From Desulfuromonadaceae bacterium (lineage in GTDB: Bacteria; Desulfobacterota; Desulfuromonadia; Geobacterales; Pseudopelobacteraceae), in the NCBI GenBank assembly GCA_028683435.1, contig JAQUIG010000012.1:1-64000 (forward strand): a stretch of 64,000 nt of DNA, given 5' to 3'. The notes beneath the pieces were generated by a model. That model searched no databases. It had not been told where the DNA came from and was given only the letters and a program-made list of their open reading frames with translations. Of the stretch, positions 40,587 through 51,154 are shown in pieces. Position 1 is the stretch's first letter. Every line of letters starts with the position of its first letter. The translations under genes were made by a program, and so were the position numbers.

Positions 40587-42263
40587 ATGAGTTACATATT
40601 GAGCCTGACTACATTTCTGCCAATTCTTGGGGTACTGCTGCTTTTCTTCATCCCCAAGGAGAGCAAATCAGTACTGCGCGGCTTTACCTTCGCGGTAACG
40701 CTGGTAACCTTTCTTGCGTCGTTACTGATATTGTTTGGTTTCCAAACCAACGCAGAATTCCAGTTTGTTGAAAATGTACCCTGGATCGCAGCTGGACCAT
40801 TTGTCATGCGCTATAACATTGGTGTCGATGGCATAAGCCTCTGGCTGGTTATCCTGACTACTTTTATCATGCCGCTTTCCGTACTTTCTACCTGGAAAGC
40901 TGTTGAAGACAAGGTCAAGGAGTACATGATATGCCTTTTAATTCTTGAGACGTCATTAATCGGTGCATTTATATCCATAGATATGTTCCTGTTCTATATT
41001 TACTGGGAACTGATGCTGATCCCGATGTATTTCATGATCGGTATCTGGGGTGGCAAGAATCGTTTGTATGCCACCATGAAGTTTTTTATCTATACGATGG
41101 TCGGTTCACTCCTGATGCTCGTAGCTTTCATCTACCTGTACATGCTCGGTTCACAAGCTGGCATCCCCGACTTCAGTGTTCTGCATTTCTACAATTTGCG
41201 TATTGATCCTACCATACAGGTCTGGATGTTTATGGCTTTTGCCCTTGCTTTTGCGATCAAGGTCCCGATGTTCCCGCTTCATACCTGGTTGCCGGATGCC
41301 CATACTGAAGCCCCAACCGCCGGTTCTGTTATATTGGCCGCTATCATGCTGAAAATGGGAACATACGGCTATGTCAGGTTTGCGATGCCCCTCTTTCCTG
41401 AGGCTGCTCATCGCTTTGCGCCGCTGCTTGCTACTCTGGCTGTTATCGGTATTATCTATGCCGCCCTGGTTGCCATGGTTCAGGAAGATGTTAAGAAACT
41501 GGTTGCCTACTCTTCAGTCGCGCATCTTGGTTTTGTCATGTTGGGGCTTTTTGCCTTCAATGTCCAAGGTATGACCGGAAGTATGCTGCAGATGCTTAAT
41601 CACGGAATTTCAACTGGTGCGCTCTTCCTTATCGTCGGATTTATCTATGAACGGAGGCATACCCGCCTTATTAGTGACTTTGGAGGACTGGCGAAGCAGA
41701 TGCCTGTTTTTGCCACAATCTTCATGATAGTAACCCTTTCCTCAATTGGTGTCCCAGGAACCAACGGTTTCGTTGGCGAGTTTTTAATCCTGATTGGAGG
41801 GTATGAAAGTGAACTGCGCTGGTGGGCCGTAGTTGCAACCAGTGGTGTTATTTTCGCCGCCGTATATATGCTCTGGATGTTCCAGCGGGTCATGTTTGGT
41901 GAACTCAACAACCCTAAAAATCAGAAATTGCTTGATCTTGATGCGCGTGAGATAGCAATCATGTTGCCGCTTGTTGTACTGATCTTTGTGATGGGTGTTT
42001 ACCCGAACCCATTTATTGAAAAAATGGATCCGGCTATCCAAAAGCTGGTTGCGCATATTCGTCCCGCATCGATGAACGCAAAGATTCTTCCCGCCGCTTT
42101 GCAGTCCCTGCCGGTCGGTCATCCCGCCATGCCCGGCCATTCCGGAATGGAAGAATCAACCGCTCCTTCTGCTGCGTCCGGGCAACTGCCGGCTGGGCAC
42201 CCCGGTATACCGGCAGAAGGGCAGAGTTCAGAACCGGTCGTTAATCCGCACGAATCCAAGTAA
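40587..42263 (+). CDS. nuoM: NADH-quinone oxidoreductase subunit M with GHP-rich C-terminal tail
   Basis: YWELMLIPMYFMIGIWGG, PLHTWLPDAHTEAPTAGSVILA; tail LPVGHPAMPGHSGMEES...LPAGHPGIPAEGQ. Confidence 0.97.
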   Translation: MSYILSLTTFLPILGVLLLFFIPKESKSVLRGFTFAVTLVTFLASLLILFGFQTNAEFQFVENVPWIAAGPFVMRYNIGVDGISLWLVILTTFIMPLSVLSTWKAVEDKVKEYMICLLILETSLIGAFISIDMFLFYIYWELMLIPMYFMIGIWGGKNRLYATMKFFIYTMVGSLLMLVAFIYLYMLGSQAGIPDFSVLHFYNLRIDPTIQVWMFMAFALAFAIKVPMFPLHTWLPDAHTEAPTAGSVILAAIMLKMGTYGYVRFAMPLFPEAAHRFAPLLATLAVIGIIYAALVAMVQEDVKKLVAYSSVAHLGFVMLGLFAFNVQGMTGSMLQMLNHGISTGALFLIVGFIYERRHTRLISDFGGLAKQMPVFATIFMIVTLSSIGVPGTNGFVGEFLILIGGYESELRWWAVVATSGVIFAAVYMLWMFQRVMFGELNNPKNQKLLDLDAREIAIMLPLVVLIFVMGVYPNPFIEKMDPAIQKLVAHIRPASMNAKILPAALQSLPVGHPAMPGHSGMEESTAPSAASGQLPAGHPGIPAEGQSSEPVVNPHESK

Positions 42264-42296
42264 CTAACGAGTCAATCTGACCGGAGGAGCTTTTAG

Positions 42297-43754
42297 ATGG
42301 ACATGATTACAATACCAGCTGTCAATTTTACACCCATACTCCCGGAGATCTTTCTCTCCGTTCTAGCCATGTTTCTGTTGTTGATGAATGTTTTTTCTCC
42401 CAATGGTAAAAAAACATACCTTTCATACATCAGCTTCATCGGACTTGCAGCAGCAGCCGTCCTTGTTGGATCAGGTTGGGGTGCGCATGTTGAGAGCTTC
42501 AACGGTGCTGTCGTACTCGATAACTTTGCCACTTTCTTTAAAATAATATTCCTTCTTTCTGCCGGACTGGCTGTACTCATATCTGATCAGTACATGGAGC
42601 GTGAAGGGTGTAATCACGGCGAGCTCTACCCGATAATACTGTTTACCGTCGTCGGTATGATGCTTATGGCTTCTGGTACCGACTTGATGACGATCTTCCT
42701 CGGTCTTGAGGTTATGTCAGTTGCCTTATATGTACTTTCCGGTTTCAATCGGGCAAATCGCAAATCCAATGAAGCGGGTATTAAATATTTTCTTCTCGGC
42801 TCTTTTTCAACCGGCTTTCTACTCTACGGGATGGCACTTATTTATGGTGCTACCGGTACAACCCGTATTGCTGGAATAGCCGCTATTCTCGGTCAGATGA
42901 CTCTGCCATCAACTAATATCATGCTGGTAGCCGGAATGCTGCTCATGTTTACCGGATTTGCATTCAAGGTTGCTGCCGCTCCGTTTCATATGTGGACACC
43001 AGATGTATATGAAGGTGCACCGACACCTATGACCGCCTTTATGTCAACAGGCCCTAAAGCCGCTGCATTTGCTGCTTCTTTACGTCTTTTCCTGGTTGCT
43101 CTTCCAACTCTTCAGGTTGAATGGAGCCAACTGCTCTGGGTACTGGCTGTTCTTACGATGACTGTCGGCAATATAACGGCCTTGCGTCAGGACAACATCA
43201 AACGCATGCTCGCGTATTCATCCATTGCTCATGCCGGATATTGTCTGGTTGGTTTTGCAGCCGGTAACGGTACCGGAACATCTGCGATTCTGTTTTATAT
43301 GCTCTCGTATGCTTTTATGAACATTGGCGCTTTTGCAATTATTATTCTTGTTGCGAAGAAGGGCGAGCCGAATGGCACGGTTATGGATCTGGCCGGCTTT
43401 GGTTTTAAGCACCCGGTTCTTGCGCTGGCAATGACTATTTTCATGTTTTCTCTTGCCGGTGTTCCGCCTACAGCCGGTTTTATCGGAAAGTTCTATCTTT
43501 TTTCCGGTGCCGTTCAACAGGGTTATATCTGGTTGGCTATTCTTGGCGTACTCAATAGTGCCGCTTCGGTTTATTACTATCTGCGCGTAATTGTTTACAT
43601 GTACATGAAGGATCCAACCGAGGAGTTTGAGTGGACAAAACTCACCGCTCCTGTAGCGCTCGCTCTGGTACTGGCTGTTGCCGGTACGCTGATTCTCGGT
43701 ATAGTTCCTTCTTTTGTTCTTCAGTATGCGCAGCTGGCAGTCAGCATGCTGTAG
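42297..43754 (+). CDS. nuoN: NADH-quinone oxidoreductase subunit N
   Basis: GLEVMSVALYVLSGFNRANRKSNEAGIKYFLLGSFSTGFLLYG; FHMWTPDVYEGAPTPMTAFMSTGPKAAAF. Confidence 0.98.
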   Translation: MDMITIPAVNFTPILPEIFLSVLAMFLLLMNVFSPNGKKTYLSYISFIGLAAAAVLVGSGWGAHVESFNGAVVLDNFATFFKIIFLLSAGLAVLISDQYMEREGCNHGELYPIILFTVVGMMLMASGTDLMTIFLGLEVMSVALYVLSGFNRANRKSNEAGIKYFLLGSFSTGFLLYGMALIYGATGTTRIAGIAAILGQMTLPSTNIMLVAGMLLMFTGFAFKVAAAPFHMWTPDVYEGAPTPMTAFMSTGPKAAAFAASLRLFLVALPTLQVEWSQLLWVLAVLTMTVGNITALRQDNIKRMLAYSSIAHAGYCLVGFAAGNGTGTSAILFYMLSYAFMNIGAFAIIILVAKKGEPNGTVMDLAGFGFKHPVLALAMTIFMFSLAGVPPTAGFIGKFYLFSGAVQQGYIWLAILGVLNSAASVYYYLRVIVYMYMKDPTEEFEWTKLTAPVALALVLAVAGTLILGIVPSFVLQYAQLAVSML

Positions 43755-43783
43755 ATGCTGTCTGATTGCTATACGATATAATT

Positions 43784-43816
43784 AAGGGCGGCCTCCAGTA
43801 GAGGCCGCCCTTTGTT
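43784..43816 (+). terminator. Intrinsic terminator of the nuo operon
   Basis: AAGGGCGGCCTC CAGTA GAGGCCGCCCTTTGTTTT. Confidence 0.93.
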
Positions 43817-43858
43817 TTCATTGGTTTTTAATAAATTATTTAGCAGAAAGGTGCATAA

Positions 43859-44722
43859 TTGGTAGCACAAGAAAGCTGGACAATCCTTAAAATACTGTCC
43901 TGGACGAAAGAGTTTCTTCTTTCAAAAGGTGTTGTCAATGCGCGTCTTGAAGCAGAATGGCTCCTTTCTGCAGTGACAGGGCTTGACCGCATCGGTCTCT
44001 ATCTGCATTTTGACAAGCCTTTGAATGCCGCTGAACTGGCGGAATACCGCGCCGTGGTTGTCCGCAGGGCAAAGCGCGAACCGCTTCAGCATATTCTTGG
44101 CAGTCAGGAGTTCTGCGGACTGGACTATGAAGTGACTGCTGATGTATTGATACCGAGACATGACACTGAACTACTGGTTTCAGAGGCACTCGCTCGGTGT
44201 CCTGATGCCAGATCGGTTCTGGACATCGGGACCGGCAGCGGATGTGTTGCCGTCTCTTTGCAGAAGCAGCTTCCGAATGCAGTTGTAACTGCCATAGATA
44301 TCTCGGATGCGGCGTTGACAGTTGCCCGCCGCAATGCTGATAAATATGGAGCATCAATAGAATTCGTACACGGTTCCCTTCTTGATCCGTTTGTCGGTCG
44401 TAAATTTGACCTGATCGTGTCGAATCCCCCGTATATCCCTACTGCTGATATTGAATCTCTTGATCAGGAAGTGCGAGATTACGATCCACATACTGCTCTG
44501 GATGGGGGTAGTGATGGTCTTACTATATATCGGTCTCTTATACCGGCATCCGTTGAGTTCCTTAATCCAGGGGGATGGCTTCTTGTTGAGATAGGGATCG
44601 GACAGGCAAAAGATGTTACCGCGTTGTTTCAGCACACTCGCAGCTATAATGAACCTATTATTGCTTATGATCCAGGCGGTATTGAGAGGGTTGTAGGTGC
44701 ACAGCAAAAGGAGAGGCAATGA
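43859..44722 (+). CDS. prmC: Release factor glutamine N5-methyltransferase
   Basis: VLDIGTGSGCVAVSL, DLIVSNPPYIP. Confidence 0.95.
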   Translation: MVAQESWTILKILSWTKEFLLSKGVVNARLEAEWLLSAVTGLDRIGLYLHFDKPLNAAELAEYRAVVVRRAKREPLQHILGSQEFCGLDYEVTADVLIPRHDTELLVSEALARCPDARSVLDIGTGSGCVAVSLQKQLPNAVVTAIDISDAALTVARRNADKYGASIEFVHGSLLDPFVGRKFDLIVSNPPYIPTADIESLDQEVRDYDPHTALDGGSDGLTIYRSLIPASVEFLNPGGWLLVEIGIGQAKDVTALFQHTRSYNEPIIAYDPGGIERVVGAQQKERQ

Positions 44723-45270
44723 ATATCGAAGAAGCAGGAAGGGTGCTGGCTGAAAGTGATCTGTTAGTCACAGAATCTGAAGTTGTTGCTGCTATCGCAC
44801 GACTTGCAGACGAGATGACGGCAGAGTTGAATAGTTTAAATCCTGTGCTGGTCTGCTGTATGAACGGTGGTCTTGTTTTTGCCGGGCAGTTGCTGACGAA
44901 GCTGATATTTCCGCTTCAGGTCGATTACGTGCATGCCACTCGCTACGGCCATGCAATCAATGGCGTTGCGCTTGACTGGAAGGTCAGACCGCAGACCGAT
45001 CTCCATGGCAGGACGGTTGTGCTGCTCGATGATATCCTTGACGAGGGTGTGACGTTAGCCGCCATTGCAGATTATTGCCGTCAGCAGGGAGCGAAGAAGA
45101 TAATGATGGCAGTGCTGGTTGAAAAACTTCATTTGCGCAAGGTGACTCCTGGATTGAAGGCCGACTTTACCGGTATTGAGGTTGGTGATCGCTTTCTTTT
45201 TGGATACGGCCTCGATTATAAAGGATATTGGAGAAACGCACCCTGTATTTATGCGCTAAAAGGTCATTAG
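44719..45270 (+). CDS. Hypoxanthine(-guanine) phosphoribosyltransferase family protein
   Basis: PRPP motif VVLLDDILDEGVTLAAI; CCMNGGLVFAGQL. Confidence 0.88.
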   Translation: MNIEEAGRVLAESDLLVTESEVVAAIARLADEMTAELNSLNPVLVCCMNGGLVFAGQLLTKLIFPLQVDYVHATRYGHAINGVALDWKVRPQTDLHGRTVVLLDDILDEGVTLAAIADYCRQQGAKKIMMAVLVEKLHLRKVTPGLKADFTGIEVGDRFLFGYGLDYKGYWRNAPCIYALKGH

Positions 45271-45309
45271 CCGTTGCTCGTCAATAATATCTTGCCCCCT
45301 GCGAACCTT

Positions 45310-47196
45310 TCATACACCTTGTCGAGTGGGTAGATAAACAGTATCGTTATTGTTTTTGCCGATAATCGCGTCTACCCGCGCCCCGTCCAGTGTCTCTTCC
45401 GTCTGTAGTGCCTCTGCAAGCAGATCCAGCTTGGCGCGGTTAGTATTTAAAATCTGCTCCGCCTGTCGTTCCGCTTTTTCGATAAAGTGAAGCATCTCTT
45501 GGTCGATACGCCATGCCATGGCCTCGGAGAAGCTCTTCTCCTCGGCCAGTTTCCTCCCCAGGAAGGGGTGCTCCTCACCCCGACTGAATGTCATGGCACC
45601 AACCTTTTCGCTCATTCCCCACTGACAGACCATCTTCTCCGCTAGATCGGTAACGAGTTTCAGGTCGCTCTGAGCGCCGGTAGAAACCTCACCGAAGACA
45701 AGCCGTTCCGCCACCCTGCCTCCCATGGTCACCGCCAGCCTTTTTTCCAGATAGCTCTGTGGGTAATGGTAACGGTCGTCCTCTGGGAGCTGCTGGGTGA
45801 CTCCCAACGCCATGCCTCGGGGGATAATTGTCACCTTGTGAATCGGGTCGGTGCCGGGAAGCAGTCGGGCCACAAGTGTATGCCCTGCTTCGTGGTACGC
45901 GGTGATCCGCTTCTCCTCCGGTGTGATGAACATCTTCCGCTCTCCGCCCATCAGGATCTTGTCCTTGGCCTTTTCCAGGTGATCCTGGGTGACCGCTGCA
46001 GCATCTTCCCGCGAGGCGAGGATGGCAGCCTCGTTTACGAGATTCTCGAGGTCGGCGCCGGTCATCCCCGGTGTGCCGCGGGCAACAACACCCAGATCCA
46101 CCCCGCCGGCAAGGGCAATCTTGCGCACATGAACCTGAAGAATCTTCTCGCGATCGCGCCAGTCGGGACGTTCTATCACTACGTGCCGGTCAAAGCGCCC
46201 GGGACGGAGCAGGGCCGGGTCGAGCACGTCCGGGCGGTTGGTTGCGGCCAGGACGATGACCTCCTGATGCTGGTCGAAACCATCCATCTCCGACAGCAGC
46301 TGGTTCAAAGTCTGTTCCCGTTCATCATGGCCGCCGCCGAACCCTGCACCCCGACTGCGCCCCACCGCATCGAGCTCATCGATGAAGATGATGCTGGGGG
46401 CGGCCTTCTTGGCGCTGGCGAAAAGATCCCGTACCCGGCTTGCGCCAACACCGACGAACATCTCGATGAACTGGGATGCAGAGATGCTGAAGAAGGTTAC
46501 GCCGGCCTCTCCCGCCACCGCTCGTGCCAAGAGGGTCTTACCGGTGCCGGGCGGGCCGACCAGCAGTACACCCTTTGGGACCTTGCCGCCGATTCGTTCG
46601 AACTGTTTGGGGTTGCGCAGGTAGTCAACGATCTCCTTCAGTTCCTGTTTGCTGTTTTCCATGCCCGCTACATCCTGAAAGGTTACGGAAGCCTTCTCGT
46701 GTGTCGTGTACGTGCGGGCTCCGGAGCTGGCGAAACCACCCAACATTCCACCCGGCCCCTGGTTGCGCATGGCCCGCATGCCCATCCACCAGATGCCGAT
46801 AATGATGATCCATGGTGCCATACTGATGAGAAGATTGACGAGCAAAGAGGGTTCCGTAGATATGGCAGTGACCTCCACCTTGTGCACAGTCAGGTCGGCC
46901 ATCAAAGTCTGATCAGCAATAGCCGGCATGACAGTGCTGAAGGCGCTGACTTCTCTCACCGTCGTTCTCCCTTGAACCTGTAGATTGACCTTGATCTTCG
47001 ACCGCACTTCGCCTCCGATGACTACCCCCTTGATGCTGATTTTCTTTATGTTGTCAGCCGCCAGCTCGCTGCGGAAGCGACTGTAGCTGATCTCGGCACT
47101 CTGGGCGCTCTGTTGCGCAAGGTAGGCGTAGTACGTATTAAACAAAAGCATGAACAGCATGATGATCAACATCTGTTTCCAGAAGGATTGGGACAT
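45310..47196 (-). CDS. ftsH: ATP-dependent zinc metalloprotease FtsH
   Basis: [46 protein letters not shown]. Confidence 0.97.
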   Translation of the reverse strand: MSQSFWKQMLIIMLFMLLFNTYYAYLAQQSAQSAEISYSRFRSELAADNIKKISIKGVVIGGEVRSKIKVNLQVQGRTTVREVSAFSTVMPAIADQTLMADLTVHKVEVTAISTEPSLLVNLLISMAPWIIIIGIWWMGMRAMRNQGPGGMLGGFASSGARTYTTHEKASVTFQDVAGMENSKQELKEIVDYLRNPKQFERIGGKVPKGVLLVGPPGTGKTLLARAVAGEAGVTFFSISASQFIEMFVGVGASRVRDLFASAKKAAPSIIFIDELDAVGRSRGAGFGGGHDEREQTLNQLLSEMDGFDQHQEVIVLAATNRPDVLDPALLRPGRFDRHVVIERPDWRDREKILQVHVRKIALAGGVDLGVVARGTPGMTGADLENLVNEAAILASREDAAAVTQDHLEKAKDKILMGGERKMFITPEEKRITAYHEAGHTLVARLLPGTDPIHKVTIIPRGMALGVTQQLPEDDRYHYPQSYLEKRLAVTMGGRVAERLVFGEVSTGAQSDLKLVTDLAEKMVCQWGMSEKVGAMTFSRGEEHPFLGRKLAEEKSFSEAMAWRIDQEMLHFIEKAERQAEQILNTNRAKLDLLAEALQTEETLDGARVDAIIGKNNNDTVYLPTRQGV

Positions 47197-47474
47197 GGCA
47201 GCGCGCCTCGCGAAAAGTTGTCTTCTGCTACAGTTTACCGTCAGCAGCGAATTTTACAAGAGGGCGTTTTATACAGGCTGAATTGGCGAACAAACAAGAT
47301 CATCCCGAAAAATAAGATGTCGCGTCTATGGCGCCTTACCGTAAGTGATGGTATAATGTCTGGCAGCTATCATCGTTTCCATCCGCGTCTTGGCCCATGC
47401 ATCGAGATTAATGCGGCATCGAAACGATCATAACCTCCCGTGGTTTTTGCGTGTCTTTAAAAAAGAGGATAAAT

Positions 47475-47690
47475 ATGACAGCCCAACTTGAAAACGATGA
47501 TTCCGATACGCTTTGCACATGTGGGGAGATGCATAAGGGACACATCTGCTGGCTCTCGCGAATGGGACTGATAATGGAAGTTCAGCATCTCAGCGACAAC
47601 CCGACGGTTTCCTGCTCGAAGTGCGGAGCAAAAGCTAACCTGCCGCATAATGTATGTTTTCCTGCCCCCCTTGATGGCTCCGCCAAATAA
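47475..47690 (+). CDS. Small Cys/His-rich (zinc-ribbon-like) protein
   Basis: 71 aa from ATG after an AGAGGAT RBS: LCTCGEMHKGHICWL...VSCSKCGAKANLPHNVC. Confidence 0.6.
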   Translation: MTAQLENDDSDTLCTCGEMHKGHICWLSRMGLIMEVQHLSDNPTVSCSKCGAKANLPHNVCFPAPLDGSAK

Positions 47691-47713
47691 ACAGACAAGG
47701 CAACACTATATCC

Positions 47714-49567
47714 ATGCTTATAATTGTTGAATCGCCCACCAAGGCGAAAAAAATACAGTCAATCCTTAAAATGAAGACCATGTCCACTGTGGGGCATTTC
47801 AAAGACCTGCCCGCAGCGCAGATCGGTATTGATCTGACAACGTATGAACCTACCTTTGTCTACCACGAAAAGAAAGTGAACCTCCCCAAGGAGCTTCGTG
47901 CCGCTGCGCGCGGTAAGACCGTCATGCTTGCCGGTGACCCGGACCGGGAGGGATATGCCATCAGCTGCCATATCTACGAAGAGGTGAAAACTGTCGCCAA
48001 AGAATGTCTCAGGATGGAGATTTACGAGGTGACCGAGAAGGGGCTGAAGGAGTCGCTTGCCAAGGCGGTGCCGTTTGAAAGTACGAACAGCGGCCTCTAC
48101 AACGCCTTCCTTGGGCGAAGAATCGGTGACCGTCTGGTAGGGTATATTCTCTCCCCACTTGCCAGTAAAGCTCTCCGTAGCTCCTACAGTGTCGGGCGGG
48201 TCCAATCCCCTGCAGTCCGCCTGGTTGTCGACCGTGAACGGGAAATCCGGAAATTCACTTCTGCCCCCTACTGGATGCTGGATATCCAGCTGGACAAGGA
48301 CGGGACGACCTTCCTGGCCCGTCACATTAACGGCAAGTTTGCACAACAGTCTGACGCAGATCGGATCATCGCCGCAATCAGTGCGGAAACCGAGGCCCTG
48401 GCAGAAAAAGTCGAAAAGAAAGAGGTCAGGCAATCCGCCAAGCCGCCGTTCACGACGGTCGATCTGCAGGCCGCCGCAGCCGCCCGCCTGAAATACACCC
48501 CGGAGCAGACGATGAAACTTGCTCAGGCGCTTTTTGACCACGGCGTTATCACCTACCACCGGACCGATTCCGTCCGGATGGACCCCGCCTTCGTGGCTGA
48601 GATTCGTGCGTTTATTGGGAATTCTCTCGGGGAAAACTACCTGCCGCTCCAGCCGAACCAGCATACATCCAAAAACTCGCAGGCCGAGGCGCACGAAGGG
48701 ATCCGCCCCACCCATATGCACTCGGTTGCAAATATCCCGGCTGTCATCAGTAAGGAAAGACTGACTCCCGACCATGCCAGGCTCTACGAGATGATCTTCA
48801 AGCGGGCTGTTGCCAGCCAGCTGGCGGTGGCACGCTACGATTCTACCGTCATGATCTTTGTCGTCGCCGGTGAGCGGTTCAAGGCAGCCGGGCGGGTATT
48901 GATATTTGATGGTTTTCTCAAGGTGTATGCCGAGGTTGATGAGGAAAAAGAAAAAAAGGGGGAGGATGACAAGCTGCAGCTGCTCCCCCCGGTAGAGGCT
49001 GGCGAGATGGTGCCGAAACTGCAGGAAATACTCGAAGAGAAAAAGAGCAAGCCGCCGGGAAGGTTTACGCTCGGATCACTGGTAAAGGAGCTTGAACGGC
49101 TCGACATCGGGCGCCCTTCAACATATGCCGCCATCACCAAGAACATTACGGACCGTGGCTACATCAAGGAAGAGAAGGGGAGGGTGGTTCCGCTGCCCCC
49201 GGGGGAAACGCTGATTGACTATCTGAGGGATAAGCATGGCTGGGTGATCGATTACGAGCTTACGGGGAAAATGGAAAATTTTCTTGATCTGGTTGTGGAG
49301 AATAAGGAAACTTGGCAGCGTTTTTGCCGGGGTGTTCACAACAAGATGGGGTTTTTTATTCCGCCAGTGAGGGCAGAAGGGGGTGGCCCAAGCGAAGGGC
49401 AGCTCAGGTATGCGCGCGACCTCGCCCAAAAAAGAAATCTGGTTGTATCCGATGAAACACTAAAGAGTAGCAAGGCCCTCTCAATGTGGATTGAAGGTGT
49501 CGTCGGCACGAAGGTGGCGACGACACCTTCAATCAAGGCCGTTCCGAAGGACAAACCCCATGTTTGA
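47714..49567 (+). CDS. Type IA DNA topoisomerase without C-terminal zinc fingers
   Basis: MLIIVESPTKAKKIQSIL, GDPDREGYAISCHIYEE (TOPRIM), GRVQSPAVRLVVDRE, GVITYHRTDSVRM (active-site Tyr), GRPSTYAAI. Confidence 0.95.
   Translation: MLIIVESPTKAKKIQSILKMKTMSTVGHFKDLPAAQIGIDLTTYEPTFVYHEKKVNLPKELRAAARGKTVMLAGDPDREGYAISCHIYEEVKTVAKECLRMEIYEVTEKGLKESLAKAVPFESTNSGLYNAFLGRRIGDRLVGYILSPLASKALRSSYSVGRVQSPAVRLVVDREREIRKFTSAPYWMLDIQLDKDGTTFLARHINGKFAQQSDADRIIAAISAETEALAEKVEKKEVRQSAKPPFTTVDLQAAAAARLKYTPEQTMKLAQALFDHGVITYHRTDSVRMDPAFVAEIRAFIGNSLGENYLPLQPNQHTSKNSQAEAHEGIRPTHMHSVANIPAVISKERLTPDHARLYEMIFKRAVASQLAVARYDSTVMIFVVAGERFKAAGRVLIFDGFLKVYAEVDEEKEKKGEDDKLQLLPPVEAGEMVPKLQEILEEKKSKPPGRFTLGSLVKELERLDIGRPSTYAAITKNITDRGYIKEEKGRVVPLPPGETLIDYLRDKHGWVIDYELTGKMENFLDLVVENKETWQRFCRGVHNKMGFFIPPVRAEGGGPSEGQLRYARDLAQKRNLVVSDETLKSSKALSMWIEGVVGTKVATTPSIKAVPKDKPHV
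49491..49532. repeat. Perfect 15-bp inverted repeat inside the topoisomerase 3' end
   Basis: TTGAAGGTGTCGTCG - gcacgaaggtgg - CGACGACACCTTCAA. Confidence 0.95.
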
Positions 49568-51119
49568 CAACCCGCTGCTGCTCGTCTGTCTTGCCATTGG
49601 TTGCGGCGCCATCCTTGGCCGCATTTCCATAAAGAAGGTGTCGCTGGGCGTTGCCGGGGTACTGTTCGCCGGTGTCATGTGGGGCTATCTCGAGCCGGCG
49701 GTCAAGCCACCTGACGTCCTGGCGACCTTCGGTCTTGCACTGTTCGTGTACGCCATCGGCCTTTCTTCGAGCGGTCTTTTGTTCGACACCTGGTCACATG
49801 GCGGGTGGCGATTTATGCTGATACCGCCGGTTGCCGTCGGCGTTGCCTTTGCTGTTAGCCTCTTCGCCGCTCAGATCTTTAATATACCGGCGAGTACCGC
49901 TGCGGGCGTTTTTGCCGGCGCCCTGACCAATACCCCTTCCCTTGCCGCCGCTACGACAGCTCTCGGACAAAGAGGGGCGGAGGCGACGCTTGGCTATGCA
50001 ATAGCCTACCCGTTGGGAGTTCTGATCCCGATTCTGTTGCTTTCCTGGCCGTTCAGGCGCGAAACTCAGGGTGCTGGCGACACACTGTCAAGCGCCGCCA
50101 TCGTGGTACGCAATGTCAAGGAGCCTGGAGAGGCGGTTGGAGGTCTGCTGGAGCGCTATTCTTTATCGGTGCGCTTCGCACGTTGTGTCCGTGGCAACGA
50201 ACAATTTGCCCTCACAGGATTTTCGGTCATTAAAAACGGCGACATCGTGACGGTTGTCGGCTTGTCTGATGACGTGCGTAATGCCACGGAGATCCTTGGG
50301 GTTGAATCCGGTGGAGACGTACTGCATGACAGAAGTCAGCTCGACTACCGGCGGATATTCGTATCAAGCCCGGCCGTATGCGGCAAGACGTTGCGTGAGG
50401 TGGGGATTTTTCGCAATTTCGAAGGCATCGTGACAAGAGTCAGACGCGGCGACACCGATTTCATCCCCAACGCAGAAACCACCATCATGCCGGGCGACCG
50501 CCTGCGGGTGATCGCACCGCGGGAAAAACTTTCGGCAATCTCGGAATACATCGGAGATTCCTACCATGAAGCCAGCGAATTCAATATCCTGACCTTCGGA
50601 CTGGGGCTCGCAATGGGCATTGCCATCGGAACCGTCAACATCACCCTGCCGATGGGGCTTGGAACGTTCGAGATCGGCCCGGTAGCGGGTTGTTTGATTG
50701 TGGCGCTGGTGCTGGGTGCACTTGGCAGGACCGGTCCGCTGACATGGTATCTGCCGTACGGTGCATCAATGTCACTGCGCCAGCTCGGCCTGGTTGTCTT
50801 TCTGGCATGTGCCGGCATTAAGGCGGGTGGCCTGCTGCACACAGCGCCGCTCAACATTTCTGCGCTGGTTTTGGGTGCCTGCATCACAACGGTGACATGC
50901 CTGGTAACAATTGCAATGGCCCGCATAATTGCCGGTAAGTCGTGGCCGTTCATCGGAGGTATTCTGGCAGGAGTGCAGACTCAACCGGCGGTTTTAGGTT
51001 TCGCTGTCGGCCGCTGCGGCAATGAACGGGTCGAGGCCGGCTATGCGGCGGCTTATCCGCTCAGCATGTTGTTGAAGATAGTTTTTGTGCAGATCTTTTT
51101 GATGGTTATGAACTCTTGA
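49560..51119 (+). CDS. AspT/YidE/YbjL-type putative transporter with TrkA-C-like domains
   Basis: ATG overlaps topoisomerase stop; hydrophobic N/C halves, VFAGALTNTPSLAAATTALGQ, TrkA-C-like TGFSVIKNGDIVTVVGLSDDV and IMPGDRLRVIAPREKL, GGILAGVQTQPAVLGFA. Confidence 0.88.
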   Translation: MFDNPLLLVCLAIGCGAILGRISIKKVSLGVAGVLFAGVMWGYLEPAVKPPDVLATFGLALFVYAIGLSSSGLLFDTWSHGGWRFMLIPPVAVGVAFAVSLFAAQIFNIPASTAAGVFAGALTNTPSLAAATTALGQRGAEATLGYAIAYPLGVLIPILLLSWPFRRETQGAGDTLSSAAIVVRNVKEPGEAVGGLLERYSLSVRFARCVRGNEQFALTGFSVIKNGDIVTVVGLSDDVRNATEILGVESGGDVLHDRSQLDYRRIFVSSPAVCGKTLREVGIFRNFEGIVTRVRRGDTDFIPNAETTIMPGDRLRVIAPREKLSAISEYIGDSYHEASEFNILTFGLGLAMGIAIGTVNITLPMGLGTFEIGPVAGCLIVALVLGALGRTGPLTWYLPYGASMSLRQLGLVVFLACAGIKAGGLLHTAPLNISALVLGACITTVTCLVTIAMARIIAGKSWPFIGGILAGVQTQPAVLGFAVGRCGNERVEAGYAAAYPLSMLLKIVFVQIFLMVMNS

Positions 51120-51154
51120 CTGGGGATATGAGTGTCTGTAAAGGAAAACGTGTC

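Noticed and set aside
45766-46983. 405-aa + strand ORF antisense to ftsH
   Set aside because: Mirrors a well-conserved ftsH frame in GC-rich DNA; low-complexity, domain-less translation. Treated as spurious.
47370-47430. ATCGTTTC ... GAAACGAT inverted repeat upstream of the small Cys-rich gene
   Set aside because: Only 8 bp with a long spacer; plausible by chance and not otherwise supported.
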